NCBI GenBank assembly: GCA_021030905.1
Contig: JAGFMI010000006.1
Span: 1,364,001-1,428,000 of the forward strand
DNA length: 64,000 nucleotides
Direction of reading: 5' to 3'
Source: Pyrenula massariospora
Lineage: Eukaryota > Ascomycota > Eurotiomycetes > Pyrenulales > Pyrenulaceae
Shown piece by piece: positions 52,395-62,502 of this stretch. The notes below the pieces were generated by a model, which was not told where the DNA came from, made no database searches, and saw only the letters and a list, made by a program, of their open reading frames with translations. A program made the translations under genes and the position numbers. Positions within the stretch are counted from its first letter, which is position 1; every line of letters begins with the position of its first letter.

Positions 52395-55300
52395 CTATTG
52401 ACCATCCCCATCTGCTATCTCTGCATCAACATCCTCTTCCACCTCTGAGGCCCGTTGTTCCTCCTCTCGACGACGATGAAAATCGCGTCTGGTTGCCTGC
52501 AAACGATCATAGAACGCCTGTAGTTGAGGGTATTTCCGTCTTCCTGCCGCGAGCCTCGCCTGTAATCGTCGTCTAGCAGAGACTCCCGCCGCAAGCCTCG
52601 ACTGTTCTCGTCGCCTGGCAGAGGCTTCCGCATCGGCACGCGCTACACGTATCAGCTCGTCCACGGAATGTCGCGGAGCGGGGGCTATTTCTGCTTCAGG
52701 TGCGGCAGCTTCGTCTGGCGGTTGGTCTTCTGGATGATGGCCTGATTTCCTCCAGGAGTGTTGGCTTGGATGGGATTCACTGGTGTCACTGCTTGACGGC
52801 ATTCCCTCGGCGGCCGTTGCTGGTCTGACGGCAACCCATCTGAATGCTTTCTCTACTACGATGTGATTTAATTCACCACGCTCACGGGGGGCGCTACCCC
52901 CTTCGCCTTCTATATTCTCAGCGTCACCGAAGAGGCCGACGTCGTGATGCGGCGGGACGTCTGCCCGGTGCTCTCCAATCCCCATCCGGCCATCAAACAG
53001 TTCGTCGTCGTGATTCGGCGGGACATCCGCCCCATGCTTTCCAGCCTCTGCTTGACCAAAAAACGCTTCGGCGTCTTTATCTGTCATATCAAAGTCTTCA
53101 TTCTCATCGCTCAGGATAGCAATCCAGATCGTCCCAATTTCTCCAGCACGTTTATCCCCTGGATCAATACCAAAACCTTCAAAGGGTATCGTCACGTAAT
53201 CTTCACCAGTAGGGGTCACTTGGATAACACCAAGTCGGTAGGCAAGGTTACGATTGACACACCAAGCGTGGAACAGAATCCCAAGTAATCGTGGACTGAA
53301 TATTGTCGCTGAATCTCCCCGCCGGATCTTTTCTGCGTACACGTAGTCCGAGTCCATGCCTTCCTCGAATAGCTCAGACGGGTTGATGTCCTTCAACATG
53401 GATCGAAATGGACTGTTTCGAATACTCTCATTGATTGCATGCAGCGCGCGATGGTGTGGCGGACCACCAATCCTCGTTGGTAGCGCAACGTGGCCATGTT
53501 GGAATGCCTCGAGGTAGAACCGATGGGCGACTGGATCATGGGGTGCGGCGATGCCGCGGAATATTTCTGTATAAGGGTCGACTACACCAGGATCGTGGTC
53601 TCCATTGCTGTGGTGGTCATCTGGATCTTCACCAAAGACCTGATGCGCCTCGTTCCTAGGTGGCCAACTCCTGAGATCGATCCTTGGATCCGCAAATGGA
53701 ACAAACTGTTCGTTGGGGTTTTCTCTGTTAATTTCCTCAAGAGCTCTGGCGTATTCTAGCCCTAGGGTCTGGTCCGAACGCTCATGAAAGATTATATGGC
53801 CGTTAGGCAGCATATGATGTCTGCCTAGTGTGTACTGTGGACGTTCACCAGCCTCAAAACCTCCCCCGCCGGCCATTCTGAGGACTTCCGATTCTAATGG
53901 AGCCTCGTTCACCAGAATGTATTCCGGGAGGAAAAGCTTGGCTTGGTCAAGCGCGGCGGTGACAGCGACCTCGGGCACGTGAAAGTGGTGAGTGAAGCCG
54001 TCTAACCATCGTTTCTTTTGCTGTTCACGCATGTCAACTAGATATGCGAGATCTCTCGCTGCGATGCGCATCTGGCCAATAGGTAGGTCGTCCCATTCCT
54101 CTGCCTTGTAATAAACTTTGATATCTTCTTCCTCCTCCTCGGCCCGTTTTAGGCTATCATGTAGACCTTCGGAAATCACTGTTTCAAGCTCCGAGATGTC
54201 CGGTCGACGATCCATCTCTAGACGCAAGCACTCTCGTATCAGACTCCGAAGAAGCGCAGTGTATTCTGGGACCCTGCCCGTATGTATCTCACGGATGGTA
54301 TGACCATCTTGGCGTGGTAGGATATACTCCGTCCATGGCCAATGCTGCACTGTGGTCAATTCCCACATTATGATGCCAACGCCCCATGTGTTGGTTCGCC
54401 AGTCCAAAGGATGGTAGCTGAGTTGCGGGAACTTTTTCCTGAACTCATACTTATCAAGGCATAGGAAAAGTTGTTCCTATTGACAGATTAGGAATCAAGA
54501 GACAAGAGGGATGCTGCTTCCAAATCTCAAAAAGCATTCCCGATCTCCTATCGAGAAACTTCTAAATAAGCATCACTAAAGTGTGGACTTGACGGAGATG
54601 CCAAGAACCTTTAGGCATACCTCGAAGAGATTTGTTTGCGGGCCGATATCTATGAGAAATGCTGGCAAGAAGTCTGCAGTAGGTATTGAAAATATAACTT
54701 ACTGGAGCCATAAACGCACTTGTCCCTTGCGCAAGATAACCAGTCGGATTAGAATGATCATTAGCAGCAGTGACATGGGATGTCCCAAAATCCGCAAGTT
54801 TTATGGTTGGATAGCCAGCTCCGGAAGTATCCTCGGACTGTGAATCACTGTCACCCATCAAAACATTTGTGCATTTCATGTCGAGGTGTATAACCTCCGC
54901 ATTCTTTTCCAACACCCAGTTCGGTCTTCGAAACGTTGATTCTTTCATGACCTTGATTGCGGAAACGAGTTCCCCAAAGACATGCCATAGGAAAGGTTCG
55001 GGGAAGTATGCCCCGCGGCTCTGATATCTTCTGAGAAGGTCGTCTAGGGTACCGTGAGGAGCGTATTCTAGATAAAATCGTGCCTCCTTGTGTTGAGTGT
55101 AATGCCTGAAATCTTTAAGACGTATTATGTTTTCGGAGTTCTCCTTGTTGAGTTGGTAAGAAACGACGACTTCGTTTAAGAGATCGGACCATGGCCAGTG
55201 TAAGTCTGGTGACGGATCCTCCACCATTTGCTTAATGACAATGTACTTGAGGTCACATTAGCGAGTAATTGTTGCGGCCGCAGGATACATACCTCTCTAG

Positions 55301-55616
55301 TTTCTCCATCTTCATCGACTTTACGAAACAAGCCCACCCTCCCAAATCCGCCGCTACCAAGCATACGATGGCCATGCCAACTTCCATCTGGCGTGTACAG
55401 AAAATTCAGAAAATCAAAATGTTTATCCCGTTTCTTCCGATTGTTCGTACGGCCTGCGTACAGCCTGTCCCGAAGATGCAGATGCCCTGGGAGGTCAGAT
55501 GCCTGATCTGGGAATTTTGTCTGATGTTCATAGTCGCGTTTTGTAGCTGTGAATTCTTTGAGATGAAGCTGTCGATGATAATCCCGCTCCAGCCGCCATG
55601 GTGATTTTCTAGCCAT
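52395..55616 (-). CDS. protein kinase domain fused to a long C-terminal region
   Basis: Predicted exons on the minus strand are 55616-55293, 55245-54703 and 54476-52395, giving 982 residues; introns are 47 and 226 bp. The long intron joins FMAP to EQLF and so restores the APE motif. The kinase domain spans about residues 80-390: glycine loop LGSGGFGRV (86-94), VIK with Lys113, catalytic HLDMKCTN (228-235; HLD instead of HRD), DFG at 260-262 and APE at 288-290. All catalytic residues except the HRD Arg are present, so activity is plausible. The 590-residue tail has an acidic linker (KRAEEEEEDIKVYYKAEEWDD), a middle with no known motif, and a basic, Ala/Arg-rich helical end (SARRREQSRLAAGVSARRRLQARLAAG) with an acidic finish. 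I cannot place it in a named subfamily. It lies in the same orientation as the GSK3-type pseudokinase fusion, across the foldback element. Confidence 0.82.
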
Positions 55617-56041
55617 ACTGTCGTAAATAATGTCAATCTCTCACCGAGAATGGCAATCACCAATCATGAAGGACCATTTCGAGCACCCGATTTTCAATGC
55701 ACGGTGGGCTGATCATGGCGTTTCAGTTCCATGGTTGCAGCGAGGAAAGTGAAACAAAGAAATATGATACATGACAGCTAGGGGAGACAAATGAGATAAT
55801 GAATGAAAGTTTTTCTGCGAGCGGCAGAGGCAAGTTCCCCATCCTTTGTCTCACAGTAACAGATCATGCAAGAGACAAAGAAATTATCGGATATTCTGCA
55901 CGAATATCTTGCGATCTCACCGGCACATTAGCATATGATATATTTCATGCCATTCATCGCTTATACCCTTCTTCGAGTTGTGAGGGAATAGAAAGCTATT
56001 ACGTTAGCTCCCGGAATTAAATTTTTGGACAAGATAGCAGT
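55617..56041. other. intergenic region upstream of the kinase-tail gene
   Basis: About 425 bp that should contain the kinase gene promoter. A plus-strand frame at 55799-56020 resembles nothing. No repeat seen. Confidence 0.45.
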
Positions 56042-56215
56042 CTATAAATCCTCCTTTTGATATCCTTTGTTGGGTCCGCGGTCGACTGTCTGTCTCCAAA
56101 AGCTAAACATCTCATGCTCTATGCGCCAGACTATGCTGGAAAGGTCTTCATATGTTTGATAGATGTTCTAAACAATCCATTAGCTTCTATTTCGTACGTC
56201 AAAACGTGTGTGTAC

Positions 56216-57544
56216 TCACTGGCGTGATTTCCAAAACCGCAATGACAGCTTGATTATGCTTGAGACAGAGGGCACAGTTGCTACTAACGCAAAAGTCTGC
56301 CCGAAGCCCCAAGCGTCTGCCGATTTTGTGAGATTCAAATTCACCGTTCGCTCGGTATTGATCATCCAGACGACGGCAAACATTAGTGCAACCATTGTAC
56401 GTTGAAAACGTGGCGTGCTAGAAGCTAACTTGATGTCCGAGATTGCTCGCTTAAACCAAGTTATATGGCAGGTTTTCGATGGCGCATGCATCCATTGCTT
56501 TTGAATCATACCATCTCTTACGGTATTTTCATCGTCGTACCATACATAGAAGTTGTCGATGGCGAAGAGGGCCCACAGACCCCTTACACCCGGATACTTC
56601 TGGGGCAGTGTCTTCCGTCGATCCTTCATTTCACAAATTTTCCATTGTGCCAGGCTATTCTTTGATTCTTCTGCAAACCGTATCCATGAAATTGTCGCCG
56701 AGTCCGAAAACATGGCAGGTACGGCCTGAAAATAATGACGAGGTCCATAAGTGTAGGTAAAGTCTCGGGTCCAGGAAAAGCAAGCGACTACGAAGGCGGA
56801 AACCCGAAACGAGCGACCTAATTTGCTAGCGAAGTGACTGACATTGAATACGAAGTTGACTGAACGAGTGCACATGTTGCATTGAGGATGGCTGCCTAAA
56901 CACGGAGTCTTCCAAACGAGCCAAAGTTGAACGCCAAAATATATGCCGAGGCGAAGTTCTTGTGCAACAAAAAGAGCAGGAGATCTTATTCTCCATGGTT
57001 CGACAAAGTGAAGTGGCAACATTGTAATAGTCATCAGTGCTGCTGAGACCATGGCATGGTCAAGGCTTAGATCGCCGCGTAACGCGAAGATCGCGACGGA
57101 GACAACTGTTGCCAGTGATGTAAGGACCAACGTCACGCGAGCGGCATGTTGTCTGTCAGATGCCAGGCCTAAGAGAATGATGTTGGAAAAACTCTGAATG
57201 TACGTTGCAAGCCGTACCTGTAACGATCAACTCAGTATGTAGAAGACATCTTAGGAGACAATCCAAAATACCCCTACTCCAGCAATATCAGGATCAGCTT
57301 CCACAACGCAGGGATCTCTGCAATGGATGATTTTCTGGCAGACAGCCCGATCTGAATGAGGCCAGACAAAGTATGATGCAACCGGAGCGATGATCGATAA
57401 CGATGATGAGAGGAAGCTGTGCCACGATGAGACCCGATTTAGGGAAATCAGTCTTGAGTCTGGCTGACCCTTCGAGTCGTATGATGATCTAAGACGACCA
57501 TAAGTTCTTGCATTGCAAGGCCAGATTTGAACGCTACTTTTGAA
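56216..57544 (-). CDS. fungal multi-pass membrane protein of unknown function, ends unresolved
   Basis: Two exons are clear on the minus strand: one from about 57544 to 57272 and one from 57217 to 56216, joined by a 54-bp GT-AG intron so that EADPDIAGVG continues into VRLATYIQSF. That junction, with the upstream Cys-rich CQKIIHCRDPCVV, resembles a family of uncharacterised fungal integral membrane proteins. Hydrophobic segments include IILLGL, LVLTSLATVVSVAIFALRG, AMVSAALMTITMLPLHFVEPW, ELRLGIYFGVQLWLVW, FQRTMVALMFAVVWMI and FALVATVPSVSSIIKL. The 5' end has no in-frame ATG; an ATG at 57552 lies in another frame, so a first intron is probably missed. At the 3' end a GTGAGT donor at 56218 leads to a protein-like stretch at 56167-56042 (NIYQTYEDLSSIVWRIEHEM) that is one base out of frame with the obvious acceptor. 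The gene may be mis-modelled or frameshifted. Confidence 0.55.
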
Positions 57545-57559
57545 TCAGCCATGGCGGAG

Positions 57560-58575
57560 TCCAAAACGGAGGGTGGACTTTTGGTGCTGACATTATTCTG
57601 TAACAGTAAGTCATTGCCCATCTCGCACTTGACACCGCTCTCACATGGGCTCTCATATGGGGTTGGCTTCCCCTATAGAGTATGTCGGCTTACTTGACCG
57701 ATTCAGATACAGAAACTGGCTGGAATACGCAAGATATATAACATCACTACCGTTATAGAAGACTGGAAATCGTGTGGAAGATGGAAAAATAGAAACAATC
57801 GACACCAAAACAGACAAAATGGAACTCCCACACCGTTGAACCTTTCTGCTACTGGAAGGCCCACCAGTAAAGAGCCCAATAATTTTCGATAACATCATCA
57901 GTCACACGGCAGAAATATTCCGCGTGGCCCTTAAACCCCATATAATTATTGGAGCTTCTCTCTGTCCCGAGGATAGAGAGCGCGGCAAGCACCCTTCACC
58001 AACCTATCTTCGTTTGCGGATCCATGCCTGCACAACTTCAGATTTCACCCGAAAGAGTGCGTGATCAAGTCGATTGGCAAGGAGCACACCATGAACCAGG
58101 CAGCATCCGGTTTCTGCGCACAATTGTGCTGCGCGCTTTTCCACGGCAATGATTCGCAAGTTTAGGTCGTGCAAACATTTTCGAAATTTCAATCGGCAAA
58201 GCCGTCTGAATAGGCTCTAAATTACTTATCGCTTTCGGCTGCGTAAATGCTGGACTGGAACGACATTTCTTGCTGTTTTGTGTAGTGTGAGAGACATGGG
58301 GAGTGGGATCAAAGAAAAATTTCAATGAAAGTTGCAAGGCTAGGCGTGAGGGGTGAGCCTTTCCAGTAGTTACACCCCCCTTGACATCGGGCTTAGTGGC
58401 CCAAAGGCTGTGGGGAGCCGCAGTTAAGACTTCGCTTAAAGGCGGGCGTGGCAGCCAAAGGGTTCAGCCTGAAAGTCACTAAAATCATTTAGAATTTCTG
58501 AGCCGAGGCAGTTGCTTGTATAAAAATTTTACAGTAGCCATTAAAGTGCTTAGATGAACCCTTAGACAGCATCTA
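57560..58575. other. intergenic region of 1.0 kb
   Basis: Lies between the membrane protein and the regulator at 58.6-60.0 kb, both on the minus strand. Frames up to 90 codons overlap each other without resemblance to known families. No repeat or RNA gene seen. Confidence 0.45.
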
Positions 58576-60000
58576 TTACTTCTCAGTTATCGTCGTAGCT
58601 TGGGTCCCTCCGCCGTCTAGGCCACACATTAATCTTGGAAACCTCAACAGCTGCTTCATACCCTTCATCTCCCCGTGGTACCTGTCTAAGTAGATACAAA
58701 TAGCCTGACACTCCATCACTGCTCGCCTCCAGATCCACCACTGTTGATACTGTGCCACCTTGCCATACCAGTACGCTAGTAGCAGGAGTGCCTTAGGTTC
58801 CTTTGCCGTCAACAGTCCTTTGAACACCGGGTCGATGTATGCACAGAAGTTAAGGTAGCGGAGGATGGTGGCGTGATTACATTCGTATTTGAGCAGGCTA
58901 ATGAGGATATAGGCCGTCGGTATGTAGGGATTAGGCGAATTAGGGGGAGGTTCCCGGGGAAGGTCATAGAGGTCGATGAATTCCTGGGAGACGGAAGCAA
59001 AGTCAGATGCTGTAAAGGCCGTGGTTGCTTCGGCTTCCTGGTGCTCGCCGTAGGTAGGAGCGAAGACGCTATCGGGTCGAAGAGGATTTGCAATCTGGAA
59101 CACAGCTTTCTTGCCGTCGGACATGCGGAGCCAGTCCAAGTCTTCAGCGGAAGGGGGCCTGAGGGGCCACGCTGCCGACGGCTCCTTTGCGTTGATGTTT
59201 GAGAATGCGATGGCGCCAAGAAGGGCTGCAGTGCCCCAGAGCGCATCTCGTTCACCAGGCTGAATAGGTTGTGAGAGAGCGCGACTGAATAGTGACGTCC
59301 CCCGCCACCAGTGAAAAGCTTCGGTTGCTGATATCGCAGTGGGCTCCGCGGAGAGATATCGATCATGTACAAGTGTTAAAGTCAGAACGATATGCATTAA
59401 GTAGGGTTGCTAACAGAACCGATGTTAATGAAGGCACTGATTTGTGATGGAGGGAGGCGTGCTAACCTGTTTGGCCATCCTGAAGAGCTCACGTTGCATC
59501 AGGGGAGCGCTCCGATATGTGCCCATGGTCAACGCTGTTCTTAAACGGAACTTTTCAAGAACCTCCAGGTCACATTCGTCAAATCTATAGGGTGATTGTT
59601 CCCCTGAGAGAGTGATTGATCGGGATTCAAGCGGAGCATTGAAGGTCGAAACAATTGTCTTGTTCAGGGATGGTGAAGCCCTGGGTATTTCAATGTGGAA
59701 AGCCCCATCGACTAAAGGCTGTAGATCAGGCGACTTTGAATCATAGCTACAAGACACCCCGAAGGCTGTGCACCGTTTGCATGACGGCTTGAACTCATCG
59801 CACTTAGACAGAAGTCAGCATTCATCGACGCCCTCCACATGGATGGATGAGTAGCAACATTGGCCAATGAGACCGGCCCCGCCTACCTTTATGCGACGAA
59901 GCTTGCAATTTCCACAACCACGTCTAGATTTCCCATGTGCCCTGCGTTTACGGCTGACAAGCCTATCTGTCGATGGCGGTAAAGAGACGACTACAGACAT
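58576..60000 (-). CDS. Zn2Cys6 transcription factor (sterol-uptake-control-like layout)
   Basis: Predicted exons on the minus strand are 60000-59887, 59802-59467 and 59409-58576, giving 427 residues; introns are 84 and 57 bp, both phase 0. The zinc cluster is CGNCKLRRIK joined across intron one to CDEFKPSCKRCTAFGVSC, spacing C-x2-C-x6-C-x6-C-x2-C-x6-C, preceded by the basic RKRRAHGKSRRG. The second half (MHIVLTLTLVHDRYL, HWWRGTSLFSRALSQPI, DALWGTAALLGAIAF) follows the layout of short fungal regulators of the Upc2/sterol-uptake-control type, though this does not imply a sterol role. The gene diverges from a medium-chain reductase at 60.8 kb, with an amidase beyond it; regulating those genes is plausible but inferred. 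Confidence 0.87.
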
Positions 60001-60834
60001 GGCCCGGTCGATACAGCCTTTTAGTTGTGAAACACTATGCACTACGTGTAAGATCACGCAAGGCGTCAGGCCGCAAAGAATACAGTTAGATCGATATCAG
60101 AATCAGGGCTCCTTGAATAGACGGTCGTCTCAGTAGACACCGAGGCCCTCCTCGGGCAGCCAAAGGCTTCGGTCCCGAGACCTATGAGCCCTAGATGCCT
60201 CTGGGAAGATAATGATTGCAGGACGCCGGAGGCTAGTATTAAAGCTTCATTTGATAGGAATTGCCTGATTTGAGATAGTGCTAGAGATAGAGTAGGTTGA
60301 TTGGCAGCGTCTGCGGAAATAAATTGACCAGCAGTTGCTTGTATCTGTCTGGTAGCTTTCACCATGGAGTTGATGCATATCTCCGGTTGAAGATGCTTGG
60401 TGGAGTCACCTGGAAGGATTCCTTGCATCATATGCCGATGTGGCGTTCGGTTAGGCAGCAGATTGGCCATATTTATCTCCACTCCATGGAAAGATCATCC
60501 AGCCTAACTCACTTTCGTACTTTGAGGAAGAATCTAGCCGAGTTTCGCAGAGCTTTAAGTACTTCGTTCTCTGTCCTTTGTACAATTGGCATCCAAATTA
60601 CGAAACGACAGCAAGAAACTGCACTATGCTCTGGAAATTCACTGAGATAAAATCGATATCTCCGTTGACTCCACTAACAAGATCTTTGGCTGTTGAATCA
60701 TTAGGAGGTAATAAAGGAAAGATGGAAGTCTTCCAGGCCCATTTCAAGGAAACAATTTCAAGATCAACTTCATCACATTGTTATTCTTCAAGGTTCAAAA
60801 TAAATCCCTTGCCGTTCTATCAGCACTAACGAAT
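60001..60834. promoter_or_regulatory. region between divergent regulator and reductase genes
   Basis: 834 bp between start codons at 60000 and 60835. It should hold both promoters and overlaps the doubtful frame at 60066-60482. No clear paired CGG site was found by eye. Confidence 0.4.
60066..60482 (-). CDS. possible small gene or gene fragment of unknown function
   Basis: A 138-residue minus-strand frame from ATG at 60482 with protein-like composition in its middle (MVKATRQIQATAGQFISADAAN; TLSLALSQIRQFLSNEALILASG). It has no signal peptide and no motif I can name. It lies in what otherwise would be the shared promoter of the regulator and the reductase, so it may be a fragment of an older gene or a chance frame. 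Confidence 0.3.
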   Translation of the reverse strand: MEINMANLLPNRTPHRHMMQGILPGDSTKHLQPEICINSMVKATRQIQATAGQFISADAANQPTLSLALSQIRQFLSNEALILASGVLQSLSSQRHLGLIGLGTEAFGCPRRASVSTETTVYSRSPDSDIDLTVFFAA

Positions 60835-62006
60835 ATGAATACACAATCAATTCCTTCCACCATGCGCGCCCTTGTATGCGAGAAGCAAGGACAGCCCCTG
60901 GAAGTGAAGCAAATCCCAACGCCCGAGGCCGTCCCAGGAAGCATCGTTGTCAAAGTGCTAGCCGCCAATCTCGAGCCAAACATGCGTAAGATCCTCAGTG
61001 GAGAGATGGGGTTCGGATTGCCAGAGCCTACAGTCCCCGGAGCTAGAGGCGTTGGTCGAGTAGTTGTCCCTGGGCCTGACACTACAAGCCTTCGTGAGGG
61101 TCAGCTTGTTTTACTGGAGCCATTTGTGCGAGGTATGTCTTATCTTCTTGTACCATCAAAAGCATTTCTAAAGACTGTTTCGCTGTAGCTCGTGATGATC
61201 CGGATGTCTTTGGTCTGTTGGGTGCATACGACGGAACGACTGCAGCGTGCAAGAAATGGTTTGCCGATAATTGGCGCAATGCTTTGTGGGCCGAGTATGC
61301 TCGTGTCCCTCTGGAAAATTGTTGGGCGCTCAATGAAACGGTTCTGTGCGGAGACCTTGGGTACACCATCCCTGACCTCACCCAGCTCACCGTACAAGCC
61401 GTCGCCTTCGGCGGGCTGCAAGGCATTGGTCTCAAACCTGGAGAAACGATAATTGTAGCTCCAGCGACTGGTATTTACAGTTCCGCTGCGGTGGTCGTAG
61501 CTGATGCTATGGGTGCCAATGTCATCGCATGTGGGCGCAATATCAACGCACTCAAGAAGCTAGAAGCAACATTTCCCCGCCTTCGAATCGTCCAATTCAA
61601 AGGGAACGTCGAAGAAGACACCGCTCAGCTTCTAAACCACGGTCCGATCAATGCTTACATTGATCTCTCTCCTCCTGCAGCAAATGAATCGACTCACTTC
61701 AGAAGCTGCTTCGCGGCACTTGGACGCAATGGTCGAGTGTCATTGGTGGGAGGTTGCGCCGGCTCAAACATACATGTGTCTTATATGGAAGCAATCTTTA
61801 AGAACTTGACAATATATGGCTCGATGATGTATGAAAGGGAGGTTGTGAGAATGCTCATCAAGATGGCTGAGTCAGGCGTGCTTAAGCTTGGGAAGAGCGG
61901 TGGTCAAGAAATTGTTGGTCAGTTTCCATTGGAAGAAGTAGAGAAGGGATTTGAGACGACTACTGCGAACTCTGCGGCTGGCCAAATGACCGTGTTGGTG
62001 CCATAG
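60835..62006 (+). CDS. medium-chain alcohol dehydrogenase/quinone reductase-like oxidoreductase without zinc ligands
   Basis: Predicted exons are 60835-61132 and 61189-62006, giving 371 residues; the 56-bp intron (gtatgt...gtag) is in phase 1 and joins FVRA to RDDPDVFG. The N-terminal GroES-like part (LEVKQIPTPEAVPGSIVVKVLAANLEP) lacks the Cys and His-Glu zinc ligands. The Rossmann part shows VAPATGIYSSAAVVVADAMGANVIACGRN, where the GxGxxG motif is relaxed as in quinone-reductase and isoquinoline-type reductases. The C-terminus (FPLEEVEKGFETT) is a family hallmark. Expected to reduce or oxidise a small carbonyl or enone with NAD(P)H. Substrate unknown. It diverges from a Zn2Cys6 gene. Confidence 0.87.
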
Positions 62007-62502
62007 CGGACCACGGCAAGAAGCAAGGTTTTGGCACTCCTAGGGGTTGGGTATCAGACTCTCTAGAGAAACTTTACTTGGCGGGTAAAGATTGAAATAA
62101 ACACGTACTGTAAGAAAACATAAGCTATGGCCAAGTCAAGAGAACAAGTTCCGGCTCTTGTACGTGCATTGACACAGATAGTCTGAAAGACAATTCAGAT
62201 TTTATCAAATCAAATTTTTAGACAATGCGCCTGGAGCATCGCTATCTCCAGACCAACGTCAAGAATATCACTCATAAGATCATTTGCTGGATGCCGCCGT
62301 ATCAGGGAGACGTCCCCTTTTCACGGTGACAAGGATGCTGAACGGGCACTCACTGAACCTCGGCAAAATGTAGTGATGTCGTACAGTGCGGCGCAGTATC
62401 TAAGGTCTATCTATTTCACATAACACGACTTAATTCTATTCCTTTTCTCCAACAATCATCGAACTCTGTGTCAATCATTCTTTTATCCTGGCGTGGCGCA
62501 TT
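62007..62502. other. intergenic region between reductase and amidase
   Basis: About 500 bp between two plus-strand genes: reductase 3' UTR and amidase promoter. Nothing else recognised. Confidence 0.5.

Noticed and set aside
54480-54702. A small extra exon (29 nt) inside the long second intron of the kinase gene
   Set aside because: It is flanked by usable splice signals, but including it breaks the frame. Skipping it joins MAP to E and restores the APE motif exactly.
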